DNA from: Chersky-840 sp050011815
GTDB lineage: Bacteria; Actinomycetota; Acidimicrobiia; Acidimicrobiales; UBA8190
NCBI GenBank assembly: GCA_050011815.1
Contig: JBEKIJ010000011.1
Coordinates: forward strand, 62,001-126,000
DNA length: 64,000 nucleotides
Reading direction: 5' to 3'
In this document: positions 25,570 to 34,421 of the stretch, piece by piece
Numbering within the stretch: position 1 is the first letter of the stretch
How the letters are laid out: every line of letters begins with the position of its first letter
Notes under the pieces: model-generated
Told to the model about the DNA's origin: nothing
Database searches by the model: none
Seen by the model: only the letters and a program-made list of their open reading frames with translations
Position numbers and translations under genes: made by a program

Positions 25570-27156
25570 GTGACCGAACTCCCCGTGCCCGGCACGCTCG
25601 CTCCGACGGTGCCGGGCCGGTGGCACCGCCGCCCCGGGAGGGGTCAGGTGACCGTGGCGATGAGCGTCGTCATCGCCCTGGCCCTGTTGCTGCCCCTCGG
25701 GCTCTTGGCTCTCGACGCCCGCGCCGCGGGATGGACCGAGATCCACCGTGTCCTGTTCCGGGAACGCTCCTGGTACCTGCTCCAGCACACGGTCTTCGTC
25801 TCGGTCCTGACCGTGGTGTTCGCGGCGCTGATCGGGATGGGCGCGGCGTGGTGTACCGAGCGGGCCCGTCTGCCCGGGCGTCGAGTATGGACCGTGCTGC
25901 TCGTGCTGCCCGTGGCCATCCCCGATTTCGTCGTGGGCTACGCGTGGCATTCGATCGACCCGACCATCAACGGGCTCTTCGGCGCCACCCTGGTGATGAC
26001 GCTCGGGACCTATCCGCTCGTCTACCTGCCCGTGGCCGCCGCCCTACGCCGCACCGATCCCGCCATGGAGGACACCGCCCACAGCCTGGGGGCGGGACGG
26101 TTGAGCACCTTCGTGCGGGTCACCGTTCCGCTCGTCCGTACCGCCGTGCTGGGCGGGGGCGTCCTCGTGTTCCTGACGGTGATCTCGGAGTACGGGGTGT
26201 TCGAGATCCTGCGCTACCAGACCTTCACCACCGAGATCTTCACCGAGTTCCAGTTCGACGCCCAAGCGGCGGGCGCGCTGTCGGTGCCCCTGGTATGCCT
26301 CGGCCTGCTCGTGCTGGCCGTGGACGGCATCATCCCCCGGCGCGCCGTCACCTCGAGCACGACTTCCCGGGTGGCGGCACCGCAACCGCTGCGGCGCGCC
26401 ACGCTGGCGACGGTGGCCGCCCTCGGCGTGCTCGTCGTCCTCGGGGTGGGCGTGCCCATCGGCACGCTCCTGTACTGGATGGCTCAGAGCCAGCACTCCA
26501 CGTTGCCCGCCGCGGCCACCCTGGGTGCCGCCACGGGGGCCACCATCTCCTACAGCGCCCTGGGGGCCCTCGTCGCCGTGGTGTTGGCGCTGCCCGTGGC
26601 CATGATGAGCTTCCGGCGCTCGACCACGCCCCGCATATTCCTCGAGCGCAGCACCTACGTCACCCAGGCGCTCCCCGGCGTCGTGGTCGCGCTCAGCCTG
26701 GTGTTCTTCGCCACGCACTACGCCTTCGTGCTCTACCAGACGAGCGTCCTGCTCGTCGTGGCCTACGCCATCTTGCACTTCCCCTTGGCGTTGGTCTGTG
26801 TCAAGACCTCGGTGGCCCAGGCCCCGGCGCGCCTGGCCGACGTGGGCCGGTCGCTCGGGAAGGGCCCGATGGTGGTGTTCCTCCGGGTGACCTTCCCGCT
26901 CCTGCTCCCCGGACTCCTGGCCGGGTTCTGCCTCGTGTTCCTCACGGCGGTGACCGAGCTGACCGCCACCTTGGTGCTGGCTCCCATCGGGGTGCAGACC
27001 CTGGCCACGCAGTTCTGGGCGTACCAGAGCGAGGTCGCCTACGGCGCGGCGGCCCCCTACGCACTGGTGATCATCGCTCTGGCCATGGTCCCCGGCGCCT
27101 TGCTCGGGTTGTGGTTCGATCGCGAGCGTCACGTGCGCGCGAACCTGACACCATGA
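25570..27156 (+). CDS. Iron ABC transporter permease, fused two-domain (FbpB-like)
   Basis: A 528-residue permease with two tandem BPD_transp_1 domains, about twelve hydrophobic segments. Each half carries an EAA-like loop: MEDTAHSLGAGRLSTFVRVT in the first and LADVGRSLGKGPMVVFLRVT in the second, which contact the ATPase. Fused permeases of this length are typical of the FbpB/SfuB ferric-iron family. GTG 25570 lies 12 bases after the binding-protein gene; its stop overlaps the ATPase start (ATGA). Confidence 0.88.
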   Translation: MTELPVPGTLAPTVPGRWHRRPGRGQVTVAMSVVIALALLLPLGLLALDARAAGWTEIHRVLFRERSWYLLQHTVFVSVLTVVFAALIGMGAAWCTERARLPGRRVWTVLLVLPVAIPDFVVGYAWHSIDPTINGLFGATLVMTLGTYPLVYLPVAAALRRTDPAMEDTAHSLGAGRLSTFVRVTVPLVRTAVLGGGVLVFLTVISEYGVFEILRYQTFTTEIFTEFQFDAQAAGALSVPLVCLGLLVLAVDGIIPRRAVTSSTTSRVAAPQPLRRATLATVAALGVLVVLGVGVPIGTLLYWMAQSQHSTLPAAATLGAATGATISYSALGALVAVVLALPVAMMSFRRSTTPRIFLERSTYVTQALPGVVVALSLVFFATHYAFVLYQTSVLLVVAYAILHFPLALVCVKTSVAQAPARLADVGRSLGKGPMVVFLRVTFPLLLPGLLAGFCLVFLTAVTELTATLVLAPIGVQTLATQFWAYQSEVAYGAAAPYALVIIALAMVPGALLGLWFDRERHVRANLTP

Positions 27157-28232
27157 GCACGATCGAGCTGCGGGGCGTGGCCAAGCGCTTCGGCGTCACG
27201 CCCGTGCTCACCGACGTCGACCTGGTGGTCCCCGACGGGTCGACCACGGTGGTGCTGGGCGCGTCGGGGAGCGGCAAGACGACGCTGCTCCGGCTCATCG
27301 CCGGGTTCGAGCAGGTCGATGCGGGCACGGTGTCGATCGACGGCCGCGTCGTCGACGACGGGGTGAGATCGGTGCGGGCCCAGCACCGGGGGGTGGGATA
27401 TGTCCCGCAGGAGGGGGCGCTCTTTCCCCATCTGACCGTCATGGGCAACGTCAGCTTCGGCATCTCCCGGGCGGACCGTTCCCGGGCCCAGGAACTGATC
27501 GACCTGGTGGGGCTGGGGGGCCTCGGCCGTCGCTACCCCCATCAACTCTCCGGGGGCCAACAGCAGCGGGTGGCCCTGGCGCGCGCCCTGACCATCCGCC
27601 CGAGCGTGGTCCTCCTCGACGAGCCCTTCAGCTCCCTCGACGCCTCCTTGCGGACCGGGCTTCGTCGTGACGTGGCCCGCATCCTGACCGAGACCAACGC
27701 CACCACGGTGCTCGTGACCCACGACCAGAACGAAGCCCTGGCGTTCGCCGACCGCATCGCCGTCCTACGCCGCGGCGTCATGGTCGTCAGTGCCGATCCC
27801 CACGAGCTCTACCGGCACCCCCCTGACGTCACCGCCGCCACCTCCCTCGGCGAGGCCAACATCCTGGCGGCTGAGGTGGCCGGGAATTGGGCCCGCTGCG
27901 CGCTCGGTGCGGTGCCTCTGCACTCCCACGCCCAGGTGAACGACGGGCCCGCCCAGCTCCTGTTGCGTCCGGAACAGCTCGTGGTGCATCTCGAAGGGGG
28001 GCCCGACACGGTGGCTGCGATCGTCGTGGACACCCAGTTCCACGGGCACGACACGCTGGTCGACCTCGTGGTCGACGATCCCGAGCACCAGGCCCTGCTG
28101 GCGCGCGTCCCCGGAGACCTGGTGCTCAGCCGGGGCCAACGGGTCTGGGTGGAGGTCCATGGCCATGGCCGCGTGTGGTCGATCGATCACGGCACCGACG
28201 GGGAGTCACCGGCGGCCCGCCGTCGGGCATGA
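27153..28232 (+). CDS. Iron ABC transporter ATP-binding protein (FbpC-like)
   Basis: A 359-residue ATPase with Walker A GASGSGKTT, signature LSGGQQQRVA, Walker B VVLLDEPF and the switch His in VLVTHDQNE. The C-terminal 130 residues form the TOBE-like accessory domain (QLLLRPEQLVV; GQRVWVEVHG) usual in iron and polyamine importers. ATG 27153 overlaps the permease stop. It completes a binding protein-permease-ATPase set and energises iron import. A long apparent upstream extension in the same frame lies within the permease gene and is not coding. Confidence 0.9.
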   Translation: MSTIELRGVAKRFGVTPVLTDVDLVVPDGSTTVVLGASGSGKTTLLRLIAGFEQVDAGTVSIDGRVVDDGVRSVRAQHRGVGYVPQEGALFPHLTVMGNVSFGISRADRSRAQELIDLVGLGGLGRRYPHQLSGGQQQRVALARALTIRPSVVLLDEPFSSLDASLRTGLRRDVARILTETNATTVLVTHDQNEALAFADRIAVLRRGVMVVSADPHELYRHPPDVTAATSLGEANILAAEVAGNWARCALGAVPLHSHAQVNDGPAQLLLRPEQLVVHLEGGPDTVAAIVVDTQFHGHDTLVDLVVDDPEHQALLARVPGDLVLSRGQRVWVEVHGHGRVWSIDHGTDGESPAARRRA

Positions 28233-28239
28233 TGAGCAG

Positions 28240-28644
28240 GTGGAGCCGTCTGGGACCGACACCGCCGCGGCGATGACGTCACCACCGACCGGATCGGACC
28301 GAGAATTCGGCGACCCCACCCGCCGGACCTTCCTGGCCCAGGAGAGAACGGTGCTGGCGTGGTGGCGCACGGCCTTCGCGGCCATCGGGGTGGCGCTGGC
28401 GGTCGGCCGGCTCGTCCCCGAGATCGCCCACCTTCCCAAGGTGCCCTTCCTCATCCTGGGGGCCGGGTGGGGGGCCCTGGGGGTGGGCCTCGTGCTCTTC
28501 GGATTGGTGCGCCATCGGGCCGGGGACCGTGCCATCCGGGCGGGCAGCTACATGTACATGAGCTCGCAGTGGTTGGTCGGGCTCACGGCCTACATGGTGG
28601 CGTTGATGGTGGCCACCATCGCGGTGCTCTTCATCCACTCCTGA
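28240..28644 (+). CDS. YidH/DUF202 family membrane protein
   Basis: A 134-residue protein with three transmembrane helices. The DUF202 signature is clear: DPTRRTFLAQERTVLAWWRT, then FAAIGVALAVGRLVP, and two further helices (FLILGAGWGALGVGLVLFG; LVGLTAYMVALMVATIAVLF). The function of DUF202 is unknown. It starts 8 bases after the iron ATPase gene (GTG 28240; ATG 28273 is possible), so it may be co-transcribed with the iron operon. Its end overlaps the convergent acetyltransferase by 14 bases. Confidence 0.8.
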   Translation: MEPSGTDTAAAMTSPPTGSDREFGDPTRRTFLAQERTVLAWWRTAFAAIGVALAVGRLVPEIAHLPKVPFLILGAGWGALGVGLVLFGLVRHRAGDRAIRAGSYMYMSSQWLVGLTAYMVALMVATIAVLFIHS

Positions 28645-29320
28645 CCGGTGAGGTCCCGAGGGACTGCACCATGAGCTGCACCGAGTGATGCTCGCCGGCG
28701 GGTGACCGCAGGCCGGGCGCGGCGGTCGGGTCGCCGTGACGACGGAAGCCCATCGCCTCGAAGAAGGCGATGGCGTTGTGGTTCTCGCCCAGGGTCTCGA
28801 GATGACAGCCCGGGACGCCGAGGTCGCGCAAAGTGTCCAACCACCGGTGCATCAACGAGGCTCCGACGCCACGGCCCCGGACGCCGGGCAGCAAGTCGAT
28901 GTGGAGGTGGGCCGGCCACCGCTCGTCGTAGGGCGACACGGGGGGGAGCCGACGACCAAGGGCGGCCACCACGACGTCGCCGAAGGACCGCCACACCACA
29001 CCGGCGGTCCCGGGCCGGAACCCGATGCCGCGGCGCAGGAAGTGGCGTCCGAAGATCGAGGCCGGGTTCCAGGCCCGACGGGAGTCCACGCAACCGAGAA
29101 GGTAGCCGGCCACCACGCCGTCGAGCTCCACCACCAGCGCGGACCCGGGTTCACCGTCGGTGTAATAGGACGTGAACAGATCGGCGAAGCTCTCGGTGTC
29201 GCGCCACATCCATGCCACGGGCTCACCCATGTAGCCGGTGACGTGACACACGTGTCTCACCTGCGCCCGATCGCGCCCTTGGTAGGGCCTGATCACCACG
29301 TCCCCCTCGGTCGGGCTCAC
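28631..29320 (-). CDS. GNAT-family N-acetyltransferase
   Basis: A protein of about 229 residues. The GNAT core includes SALVVELDGVVAGYLLGCVD (beta4), HLHIDLLPGVRGRGVGASLM (acetyl-CoA pyrophosphate loop, RGRGVG) and the C-terminal GCHLETLGENHNAIAFFEAM with FRRHG. The substrate is unknown; the N-terminal MGEPVAWMWRDTESFADLFT segment resembles actinobacterial GNATs of the glucosamine- or peptide-acetylating kind, but this is weak. The start is uncertain: GTG 29320, 29299 and 29296 are possible, none with a strong ribosome binding site. Confidence 0.78.
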   Translation of the reverse strand: MSPTEGDVVIRPYQGRDRAQVRHVCHVTGYMGEPVAWMWRDTESFADLFTSYYTDGEPGSALVVELDGVVAGYLLGCVDSRRAWNPASIFGRHFLRRGIGFRPGTAGVVWRSFGDVVVAALGRRLPPVSPYDERWPAHLHIDLLPGVRGRGVGASLMHRWLDTLRDLGVPGCHLETLGENHNAIAFFEAMGFRRHGDPTAAPGLRSPAGEHHSVQLMVQSLGTSPVRSG

Positions 29321-29375
29321 GAGGGCGACTCGGGCCGCCGGGCTCGGCCTGGCGCCGGCCGGGGGCGTGCCCCGC

Positions 29376-29750
29376 TCAACGGCGGCGTCTCGAGCGCCGG
29401 CGATCGTCGCGGGCCAGTGAGGCCAGGTAGGCGTTGTAGGCGGCCAGTTCGGGATCCTCGGCTTCGGCTCGCGCCAGCGCGTCCCGACGCTCGTCGGGGT
29501 CATCGTCGGTGGGCCCACCCCCACCGTCCCCGTCGCCAGGGGAGTGGTGGCCGGCGGCGCTCTGTTGGAGCCGGCGCAGGCCCCGTCGGCCGACGGTATC
29601 GGGATCGTCGTGGACGAAGTGCCACCAGAACACCGTCCCGAACACCGCGAAGCAGGGCCACATGACCGAGTAGATCCACCCCAGTGAGTCACCCGAGCGC
29701 GCCACCCCCACCTGCCACCAGCACGCCACGACGCATCCCGGCACCCACAC
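29376..29750 (-). CDS. Small two-helix membrane protein with conserved acidic tail
   Basis: A 124-residue protein: two N-terminal hydrophobic stretches (VPGCVVACWWQVGVA; GWIYSVMWPCFAVFGTVFWW) and a charged cytoplasmic tail ending EDPELAAYNAYLASLARDD followed by Arg-rich residues. The AAYNAYLASLA motif is common at the C-terminus of short actinobacterial membrane proteins of unknown function, from memory. GTG 29750 is the start. It follows the DUF3817 gene on the same strand by about 50 bases and may belong to that operon. Confidence 0.6.
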   Translation of the reverse strand: MWVPGCVVACWWQVGVARSGDSLGWIYSVMWPCFAVFGTVFWWHFVHDDPDTVGRRGLRRLQQSAAGHHSPGDGDGGGGPTDDDPDERRDALARAEAEDPELAAYNAYLASLARDDRRRSRRRR

Positions 29751-29803
29751 GACAGGGCGACGGCGACGAGGGGGTGGGTGACGATGGGACGGGCACGGGT
29801 CGT

Positions 29804-30205
29804 TCAGACCTCCTGCGGCGCCGTCCCCGCGGTTCCCTGGGAGCTGCGGCGCGCTTGGCGCGTCTGGCGCGAGTACTCCGACGTGAGACGGCGCTCGGCG
29901 ATGATGGCGCCGAAGGGCACCGTCCCGGCCAGGAGGACGAGCAGTGTCCTGACCACCGGGATGTGGAGCCGCCGGGTCAGCTGGAAGGCCACCACGAGGT
30001 AGATGAGATAGAGGAACCCGTGAATGGTGCCGAGCACGGTGGCGAGGCCGGGGTGGCCCGCGGCTTGGAGTGGCACGCCCACAAAGACGAGCACGATGAG
30101 CAGGACGGCAGTGGTATAGGCCATCACCCGATAGCGCGTCAGCAGCGACTGGTCCACGGACCGAGATCCTACGAGGGTCGACACCCCCTGTCGGACTCGG
30201 GTCAC
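29804..30205 (-). CDS. DUF3817 membrane protein
   Basis: A 133-residue protein with three transmembrane helices: RVMAYTTAVLLIVLVFVGV, a G-x-x-H helix (VLGTIHGFLYLIYLVVAF), and VVRTLLVLLAGTVPFGAII. The order TxxxIHGxLYxxYxxxA and LAGxxPFGxxxxER is the DUF3817 pattern of actinobacterial membrane proteins of unknown role. GTG 30205 overlaps the ATPase stop (GTGA) so it is likely co-translated; GTG 30157 would drop a poorly conserved N-terminus. Confidence 0.78.
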   Translation of the reverse strand: MTRVRQGVSTLVGSRSVDQSLLTRYRVMAYTTAVLLIVLVFVGVPLQAAGHPGLATVLGTIHGFLYLIYLVVAFQLTRRLHIPVVRTLLVLLAGTVPFGAIIAERRLTSEYSRQTRQARRSSQGTAGTAPQEV

Positions 30206-31185
30206 GGCACCGGTTGTTCGAAGCTCCCGGTGGGCGAGGCGGTGGGGAACCGACGGCGAAAGGCGCGCACCGTATAGCCGGTCAGGCGGCAGGGGCCCTG
30301 GGCCCGGGCCCAGGCGCTGCGGGGGAGGTTCAGCATCGGGCCCAACTCGCCGAAGTACTTGCCGGCGGTGACGACGGTGAGATGCTCCTCGCCGCCGTCC
30401 GCCCGGATCTGGTAGATCTCGATCGCACCCTCGTCGACCATGTAGACGAGCTCGCCCCGGTCGCCCTGTCTGAACAGCACCTCACCCTCGGCGAGCCGTA
30501 CCTCTTCGGGGTCGCGGTCTGCGATGGCGAAGGCGGGGGCGAGCTCGATGACTCGGTCGGCGATGTTGGTGATGCGGTCGTCATGGGTCGACACCAGGAC
30601 CAGCCGGCCCGTCGTCGACAGCTGGCGGAGCAGACGAAGTACGCCTTCGACTTGGATGTAGTCGAGATGGGCGGTGGGCTCGTCCGCCACGATCAGCGGG
30701 GGATCGTGAGCGAGAGCCCGGGCGATGGCCACTCGTTGCTGCTGGCCCCCCGACAGCTGACCCGGTCGGTGCCCACCACGGTCCGAAAGCCCCACCACGT
30801 CGAGGAGCTCGTCGGCGCGCGCCGATGCGGTCTTGCGAGCCACGTTGGCGAGGCGCAGCGGGGCCGTGACGTTGGCGCGCGCCGTCAGACTGCGGATGAG
30901 GTTGAAGGCTTGGAAGACGACCCCCACGGTGTAGCGGCGGTAGTCGCTCAGAGCCGGACCCGACAGTTTGTCGACGGCCACGGCGCGGAAGGTGATCGTT
31001 CCCGATGTGGGCGTCAACAGGCCGGACAGACACGAGAGCAGCGTGGTCTTGCCACACCCGCTCGGTCCGAGGACGACCACCAATTCGCCATCGTCGGCGT
31101 CGAAGCTCAGATCGCTCAGGGGACGGACCACGTAGCCACCCGAGTTGAATTCGACGGTGAGGTCGCGGACTTCGAGTTCGGGCAC
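30202..31185 (-). CDS. ABC transporter ATPase fused to a cyclic-nucleotide-binding-like domain
   Basis: A 327-residue protein. Residues about 1-220 are a MacB/LolD-type ABC ATPase: Walker A LGPSGCGKTT, signature LSGGQQQRVA, Walker B LIVADEPTAHLD, switch His in VSTHDD. Residues about 225-320 match a cNMP/CRP-like beta-barrel: AEGEVLFRQGDRGELVYMVD, a GAIEIYQI strand, and FGELGPMLNLPRSAWARA, the phosphate-binding-cassette region. GTG 31185 is chosen because AGAGGGA stands upstream. It follows the FtsX-like permease by 11 bases. The fusion suggests that transport may be gated by a ligand; whether it binds cAMP is not known. Confidence 0.85.
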   Translation of the reverse strand: MPELEVRDLTVEFNSGGYVVRPLSDLSFDADDGELVVVLGPSGCGKTTLLSCLSGLLTPTSGTITFRAVAVDKLSGPALSDYRRYTVGVVFQAFNLIRSLTARANVTAPLRLANVARKTASARADELLDVVGLSDRGGHRPGQLSGGQQQRVAIARALAHDPPLIVADEPTAHLDYIQVEGVLRLLRQLSTTGRLVLVSTHDDRITNIADRVIELAPAFAIADRDPEEVRLAEGEVLFRQGDRGELVYMVDEGAIEIYQIRADGGEEHLTVVTAGKYFGELGPMLNLPRSAWARAQGPCRLTGYTVRAFRRRFPTASPTGSFEQPVP

Positions 31186-31196
31186 GGGAGTCCCTC

Positions 31197-32318
31197 TCAA
31201 CCGGCGAAGGCGATCGCAGGGTCAGCCGACACCGCTCGGCGCAGCGCGGCGAGGCTCGACAAGATGCCCACCACCACCGCCGTGATCGGCAGGATCACAA
31301 AGGCACGTGTGGGAATGTCGACGGGTTGGTCGAAGAGGCCCTTCATGAAGTTGGACACCAGGGCGGCGATGGCTGCGGCCGCCAGTGAGACGAGAACGCT
31401 TTGGATGGCGAGCCCGATGAACAGGAGCGTCGAGGAGGATCCGAGCGCCTTGAGCACGGCGAAGTCGCGTGTCCGCTCCAGGGCCGTGACGTAGACGAGG
31501 GCGGCCACGATGAAGACGGCGACGACCCAACTAAAGGCCCGGGAATTGCTGATCGAGGAGACCGCCGAGGCCATCTGGGCCAGGCTGGCCGCCTCGATCT
31601 GGCCGTTGGTGTGCAGGCTCAGGCCCGGGGGAGCCTGGGCCGGGATCCCCGAGGTGAGCACGGCACTGATCAAGGGTCGACCACCGAAGAGGACGGCCTG
31701 GGCGTCATGCACCGTCACATAGACGTTGGCCACGCCACCGAGCAACGTCCGGTCGGCGACGGTGCCGACGACGGTGAAGGTCAGCCCCGCCACAGAGAAG
31801 TGCCTCCCGATGCCCAGCCCGAGCCCGGTGTCGACGACGGCTTCTCCATTGCCGGCCAGGGCGTGACCGCCGGTGACGGTGTCGGTGACGGTGGGGCTGC
31901 CGAGGCCACCGGGCTGCGCGCCGATCATGTTGATGCTGAGGGTGGCGGCGCCGGACTCGACGGCCTGGGGAGCCACGATGATGGGGTCGGCCCGGGTCAC
32001 GCCCGATTCGTGGGCGACAGCGGACACCGCGGTGATGGGGAGCGGCGACAGCCCGGCGATCCGCCCCGCGGCGCCGGCGGCGAGCACCCACGAATCGGCC
32101 CCCATGCCTTGCACGGTCTGGTTGATCTCGGTGCTGAATCCGGCCGCCAAGCCGGTCAGGAGCAGCCCCATAGCGAACACGAGGCCCGCTCCAATCACGG
32201 CGATCAGGAATTGGCGGGCGCGAAAGCGCAGATCCTGCAGAGTGATCGCCAGAATTCCCACGGTCCTCCGAGCCTTGAGCCGGGTCGGGCGAGAGCCTAT
32301 GGGACGGGCCTCGGCCAT
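31197..32318 (-). CDS. FtsX/MacB-type ABC transporter permease
   Basis: A 373-residue permease with the MacB/LolC-like plan: one N-terminal helix (FLIAVIGAGLVFAMGLLLT), a large extracytoplasmic domain of about 200 residues (containing SVAHESG-like and HALAGNGEAVVDTGLGLGIG segments), then three C-terminal FtsX helices (FSWVVAVFIVAALVYVTALE; AIQSVLVSLAAAAIAALVS; AFVILPITAVVVGILSSLAA) with the short TLERTRDFAVLKALGSS-like coupling element. It pairs with the ATPase just downstream. These systems usually export or release lipids, peptides or lipoproteins rather than import. It is divergent from the thioesterase at 32363 with a 44-base gap. Confidence 0.83.
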   Translation of the reverse strand: MAEARPIGSRPTRLKARRTVGILAITLQDLRFRARQFLIAVIGAGLVFAMGLLLTGLAAGFSTEINQTVQGMGADSWVLAAGAAGRIAGLSPLPITAVSAVAHESGVTRADPIIVAPQAVESGAATLSINMIGAQPGGLGSPTVTDTVTGGHALAGNGEAVVDTGLGLGIGRHFSVAGLTFTVVGTVADRTLLGGVANVYVTVHDAQAVLFGGRPLISAVLTSGIPAQAPPGLSLHTNGQIEAASLAQMASAVSSISNSRAFSWVVAVFIVAALVYVTALERTRDFAVLKALGSSSTLLFIGLAIQSVLVSLAAAAIAALVSNFMKGLFDQPVDIPTRAFVILPITAVVVGILSSLAALRRAVSADPAIAFAG

Positions 32319-32362
32319 GCGGGGGCGCCCGGCGATGGCCTCTCGATACGATCCTCCGGTTC

Positions 32363-33250
32363 ATGGGCACGACAGCGTTCGGTCGACAGACCACGGTGGA
32401 GCCACACCCCGACGGCGGGGGTCGGTACGGCGCCGTGGTGAGTGACCAGTGGAACGCGCCGTTGCTGCCCCATGGTGGGGTCATCACCGCGTTGGCGCTC
32501 CGGGCCATGGCGCAGGAGCTGGGCACCTCCGACGAGCCGTTGCGCTCGGTGACGACGGTGTTCGCCGCTCAGGTGCCGCCCGGTCCCGTGGACATCGACG
32601 TCACCGTGTTGCGTCGGGGCCGGACCATGTCCCAGGCCACCGCCACGGTCCGACCGGTCGGAGAGCGCAGCGGGCACACCGCGGTGGCCGTCTTCGGCGC
32701 GGCGCGCCAGGGGTTCGAGTTCACCGATGTCACGTGCCCCGTGGTGCCGCCACCCGACCAGTGCCCGTCGTTCCGTGACCCCCTGCCCGAGGGGGTGACG
32801 GGGTTCGTCCCCGCGTCGTTCTGGGATCGCGTGGAATCACGACCGGCGCTGGGCCACGCGCCCTGGGACCTGTGGGAGCCCTCGACGTCCGAACGCGTGT
32901 ACTGGTACCGGTTCGACGACCCGCCCATCGACGACAACGGCGACTGGGACCCCCTGGCCCTGGTGGCGTTGTGCGACACGATGCCCGGCGCGGTCGGAGA
33001 GCGCATGGGGCCGCGCACGCTCCCGTGGTTCGGGCCCAGCGCCGATCTCACGGTGCACATCCTGGGCCCGGCGTCGTCGCCGTGGCTTCTCGCCCACAAC
33101 CGCGCCCGTCACGCCGGAGACGGCTACGCGTCGGTGGAGATGGAACTTTGGGACCCCGGGCGCGGCCTCGTCGCCTACGCCACCCAGATGATGTTCTTCA
33201 GCTTTCCCGAGGGTCCACCGTCAGAGGAGCAGCGCCACCCTCCTGGTTGA
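32363..33250 (+). CDS. Thioesterase-family protein (TesB-like)
   Basis: A 295-residue double-hotdog protein. The N-terminal hotdog includes DQWNAPLLPHGGVITALALR and TTVFAAQVPPGPVDIDVTVL, the usual acyl-CoA-binding helix and strand; the C-terminal hotdog shows PSADLTVHILGP and DGYASVEMELWDPGRGLVAY. It resembles the actinobacterial 'thioesterase family' proteins linked to acyl-CoA metabolism and is a distant relative of the protein at 493-1329. Substrate unknown. It is convergent with the nitronate monooxygenase, 18 bases between stops. Confidence 0.78.
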   Translation: MGTTAFGRQTTVEPHPDGGGRYGAVVSDQWNAPLLPHGGVITALALRAMAQELGTSDEPLRSVTTVFAAQVPPGPVDIDVTVLRRGRTMSQATATVRPVGERSGHTAVAVFGAARQGFEFTDVTCPVVPPPDQCPSFRDPLPEGVTGFVPASFWDRVESRPALGHAPWDLWEPSTSERVYWYRFDDPPIDDNGDWDPLALVALCDTMPGAVGERMGPRTLPWFGPSADLTVHILGPASSPWLLAHNRARHAGDGYASVEMELWDPGRGLVAYATQMMFFSFPEGPPSEEQRHPPG

Positions 33251-33268
33251 CTGGCCGGCGCGACGCGC

Positions 33269-34393
33269 TCACACCTCCACCTTGGCGGTCTGTGACAGGC
33301 GCTCCACGGCCTCGACATACTCCTCTACGAGGTCGAAGACGACGTCGCGCGTCTTGCGCACGCGGGTGGCCCGTCCGATGACCTGCCCGCAGGGGTTAAA
33401 GGCAACGTCCTTGGCCTCTTCGGGATAGCGGTGGGTGGCACCGACGGCCTCGATGGCCACCATCATCTGCAGCGGCATCGGAAGCGGGTCGGGGGTGTCG
33501 GGCCGGTCCCAGGCTTCGGTCCAGTCGTTCTTGAGCATGCGGCAGGGCTTGCCGGTGAAGGACTTGGAACGCACCGTGTCGCGGCTGGAGGCGGCCAGGT
33601 AGGCCTTCATCTGCCCGGGGGAGGTGTTGGCCTCTTCGACGGTCAGCCACAGCGTGCCTCCCCACACCCCCTGCGCCCCCATGGCGAGGGCGGCCGCGAT
33701 CTGCCGTCCGCTTCCCACGCCGCCCGCGGCGAGCACGGGCAGGGGAGCGACGGCGTCGATGACCTCGGGCCACAGCACCAACGACCCCACGTCGCCGGTG
33801 TGGCCGCCGCCTTCGGTGCCCTGGCACACGATGAAGTCGAGGCCGGCGTCTTTGTGGCTCATGGCGTGCTTGACCGACCCGGCCAGGGCCCCGATCATCC
33901 GCCCCGAGGCCTGCACCTCGGCGATGACGTCGGCCGGAGGGGTGCCCAGGGCGTTGGCGATGAGCTTCACCTTGTCGTGGCGCAGGGCCGCGGCCAGCAG
34001 CGGCTTGCCGGTGGCCTCGGTCCAGCCCATCATCCCGCTGCGCCGCTGGTCCTCGGCGGGCTCGGGCACGCCGTGCTCGGCCAGCAGGCGGCGGGCGAAG
34101 CGGCGGTGGTCATCGGGGACCATGGACTTGAGCTGTTCCTCGAGCTTCACCGGGTCCATCTCGCCCATGCCCTCGTACTTGCCCGGGATGACGATGTCGA
34201 CGCCGTAGGGATTGTCACCCACGTGCTCGTCCAGCCATTCGAGCTCGACCTCGAGCTCCTCGGGGGAGAAGCCGATAGCGCCGAGGACGCCGATGCCACC
34301 GGCGTTGGACACCGCCGCCACGACGTCGCGGCAGTGGGTGAAGGCGAAGATTGGGAACTCGATGCCGAGTCGGTCGCAGATCTCGGTGTGCAC
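33269..34393 (-). CDS. Nitronate monooxygenase-like FMN protein (NPD family)
   Basis: A 374-residue TIM-barrel flavoprotein. The family start IEFPIFAFTHCRDVVAAVSN and GIGVLGA, the FMN phosphate site VLAAGGVGSGRQIAAALAMG, and the catalytic-loop EGGGHTGDVG are present. Members oxidise alkyl nitronates, though many homologues act in other chemistry (enoyl-ACP reductase II-like). AAGGAG precedes GTG 34393 by 8 bases. It lies 28 bases downstream of a TetR gene on the same strand and is probably under its control. Confidence 0.85.
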   Translation of the reverse strand: MHTEICDRLGIEFPIFAFTHCRDVVAAVSNAGGIGVLGAIGFSPEELEVELEWLDEHVGDNPYGVDIVIPGKYEGMGEMDPVKLEEQLKSMVPDDHRRFARRLLAEHGVPEPAEDQRRSGMMGWTEATGKPLLAAALRHDKVKLIANALGTPPADVIAEVQASGRMIGALAGSVKHAMSHKDAGLDFIVCQGTEGGGHTGDVGSLVLWPEVIDAVAPLPVLAAGGVGSGRQIAAALAMGAQGVWGGTLWLTVEEANTSPGQMKAYLAASSRDTVRSKSFTGKPCRMLKNDWTEAWDRPDTPDPLPMPLQMMVAIEAVGATHRYPEEAKDVAFNPCGQVIGRATRVRKTRDVVFDLVEEYVEAVERLSQTAKVEV

Positions 34394-34421
34394 GTCGGTC
34401 TCCTTCTATTTCGGTTGATGT

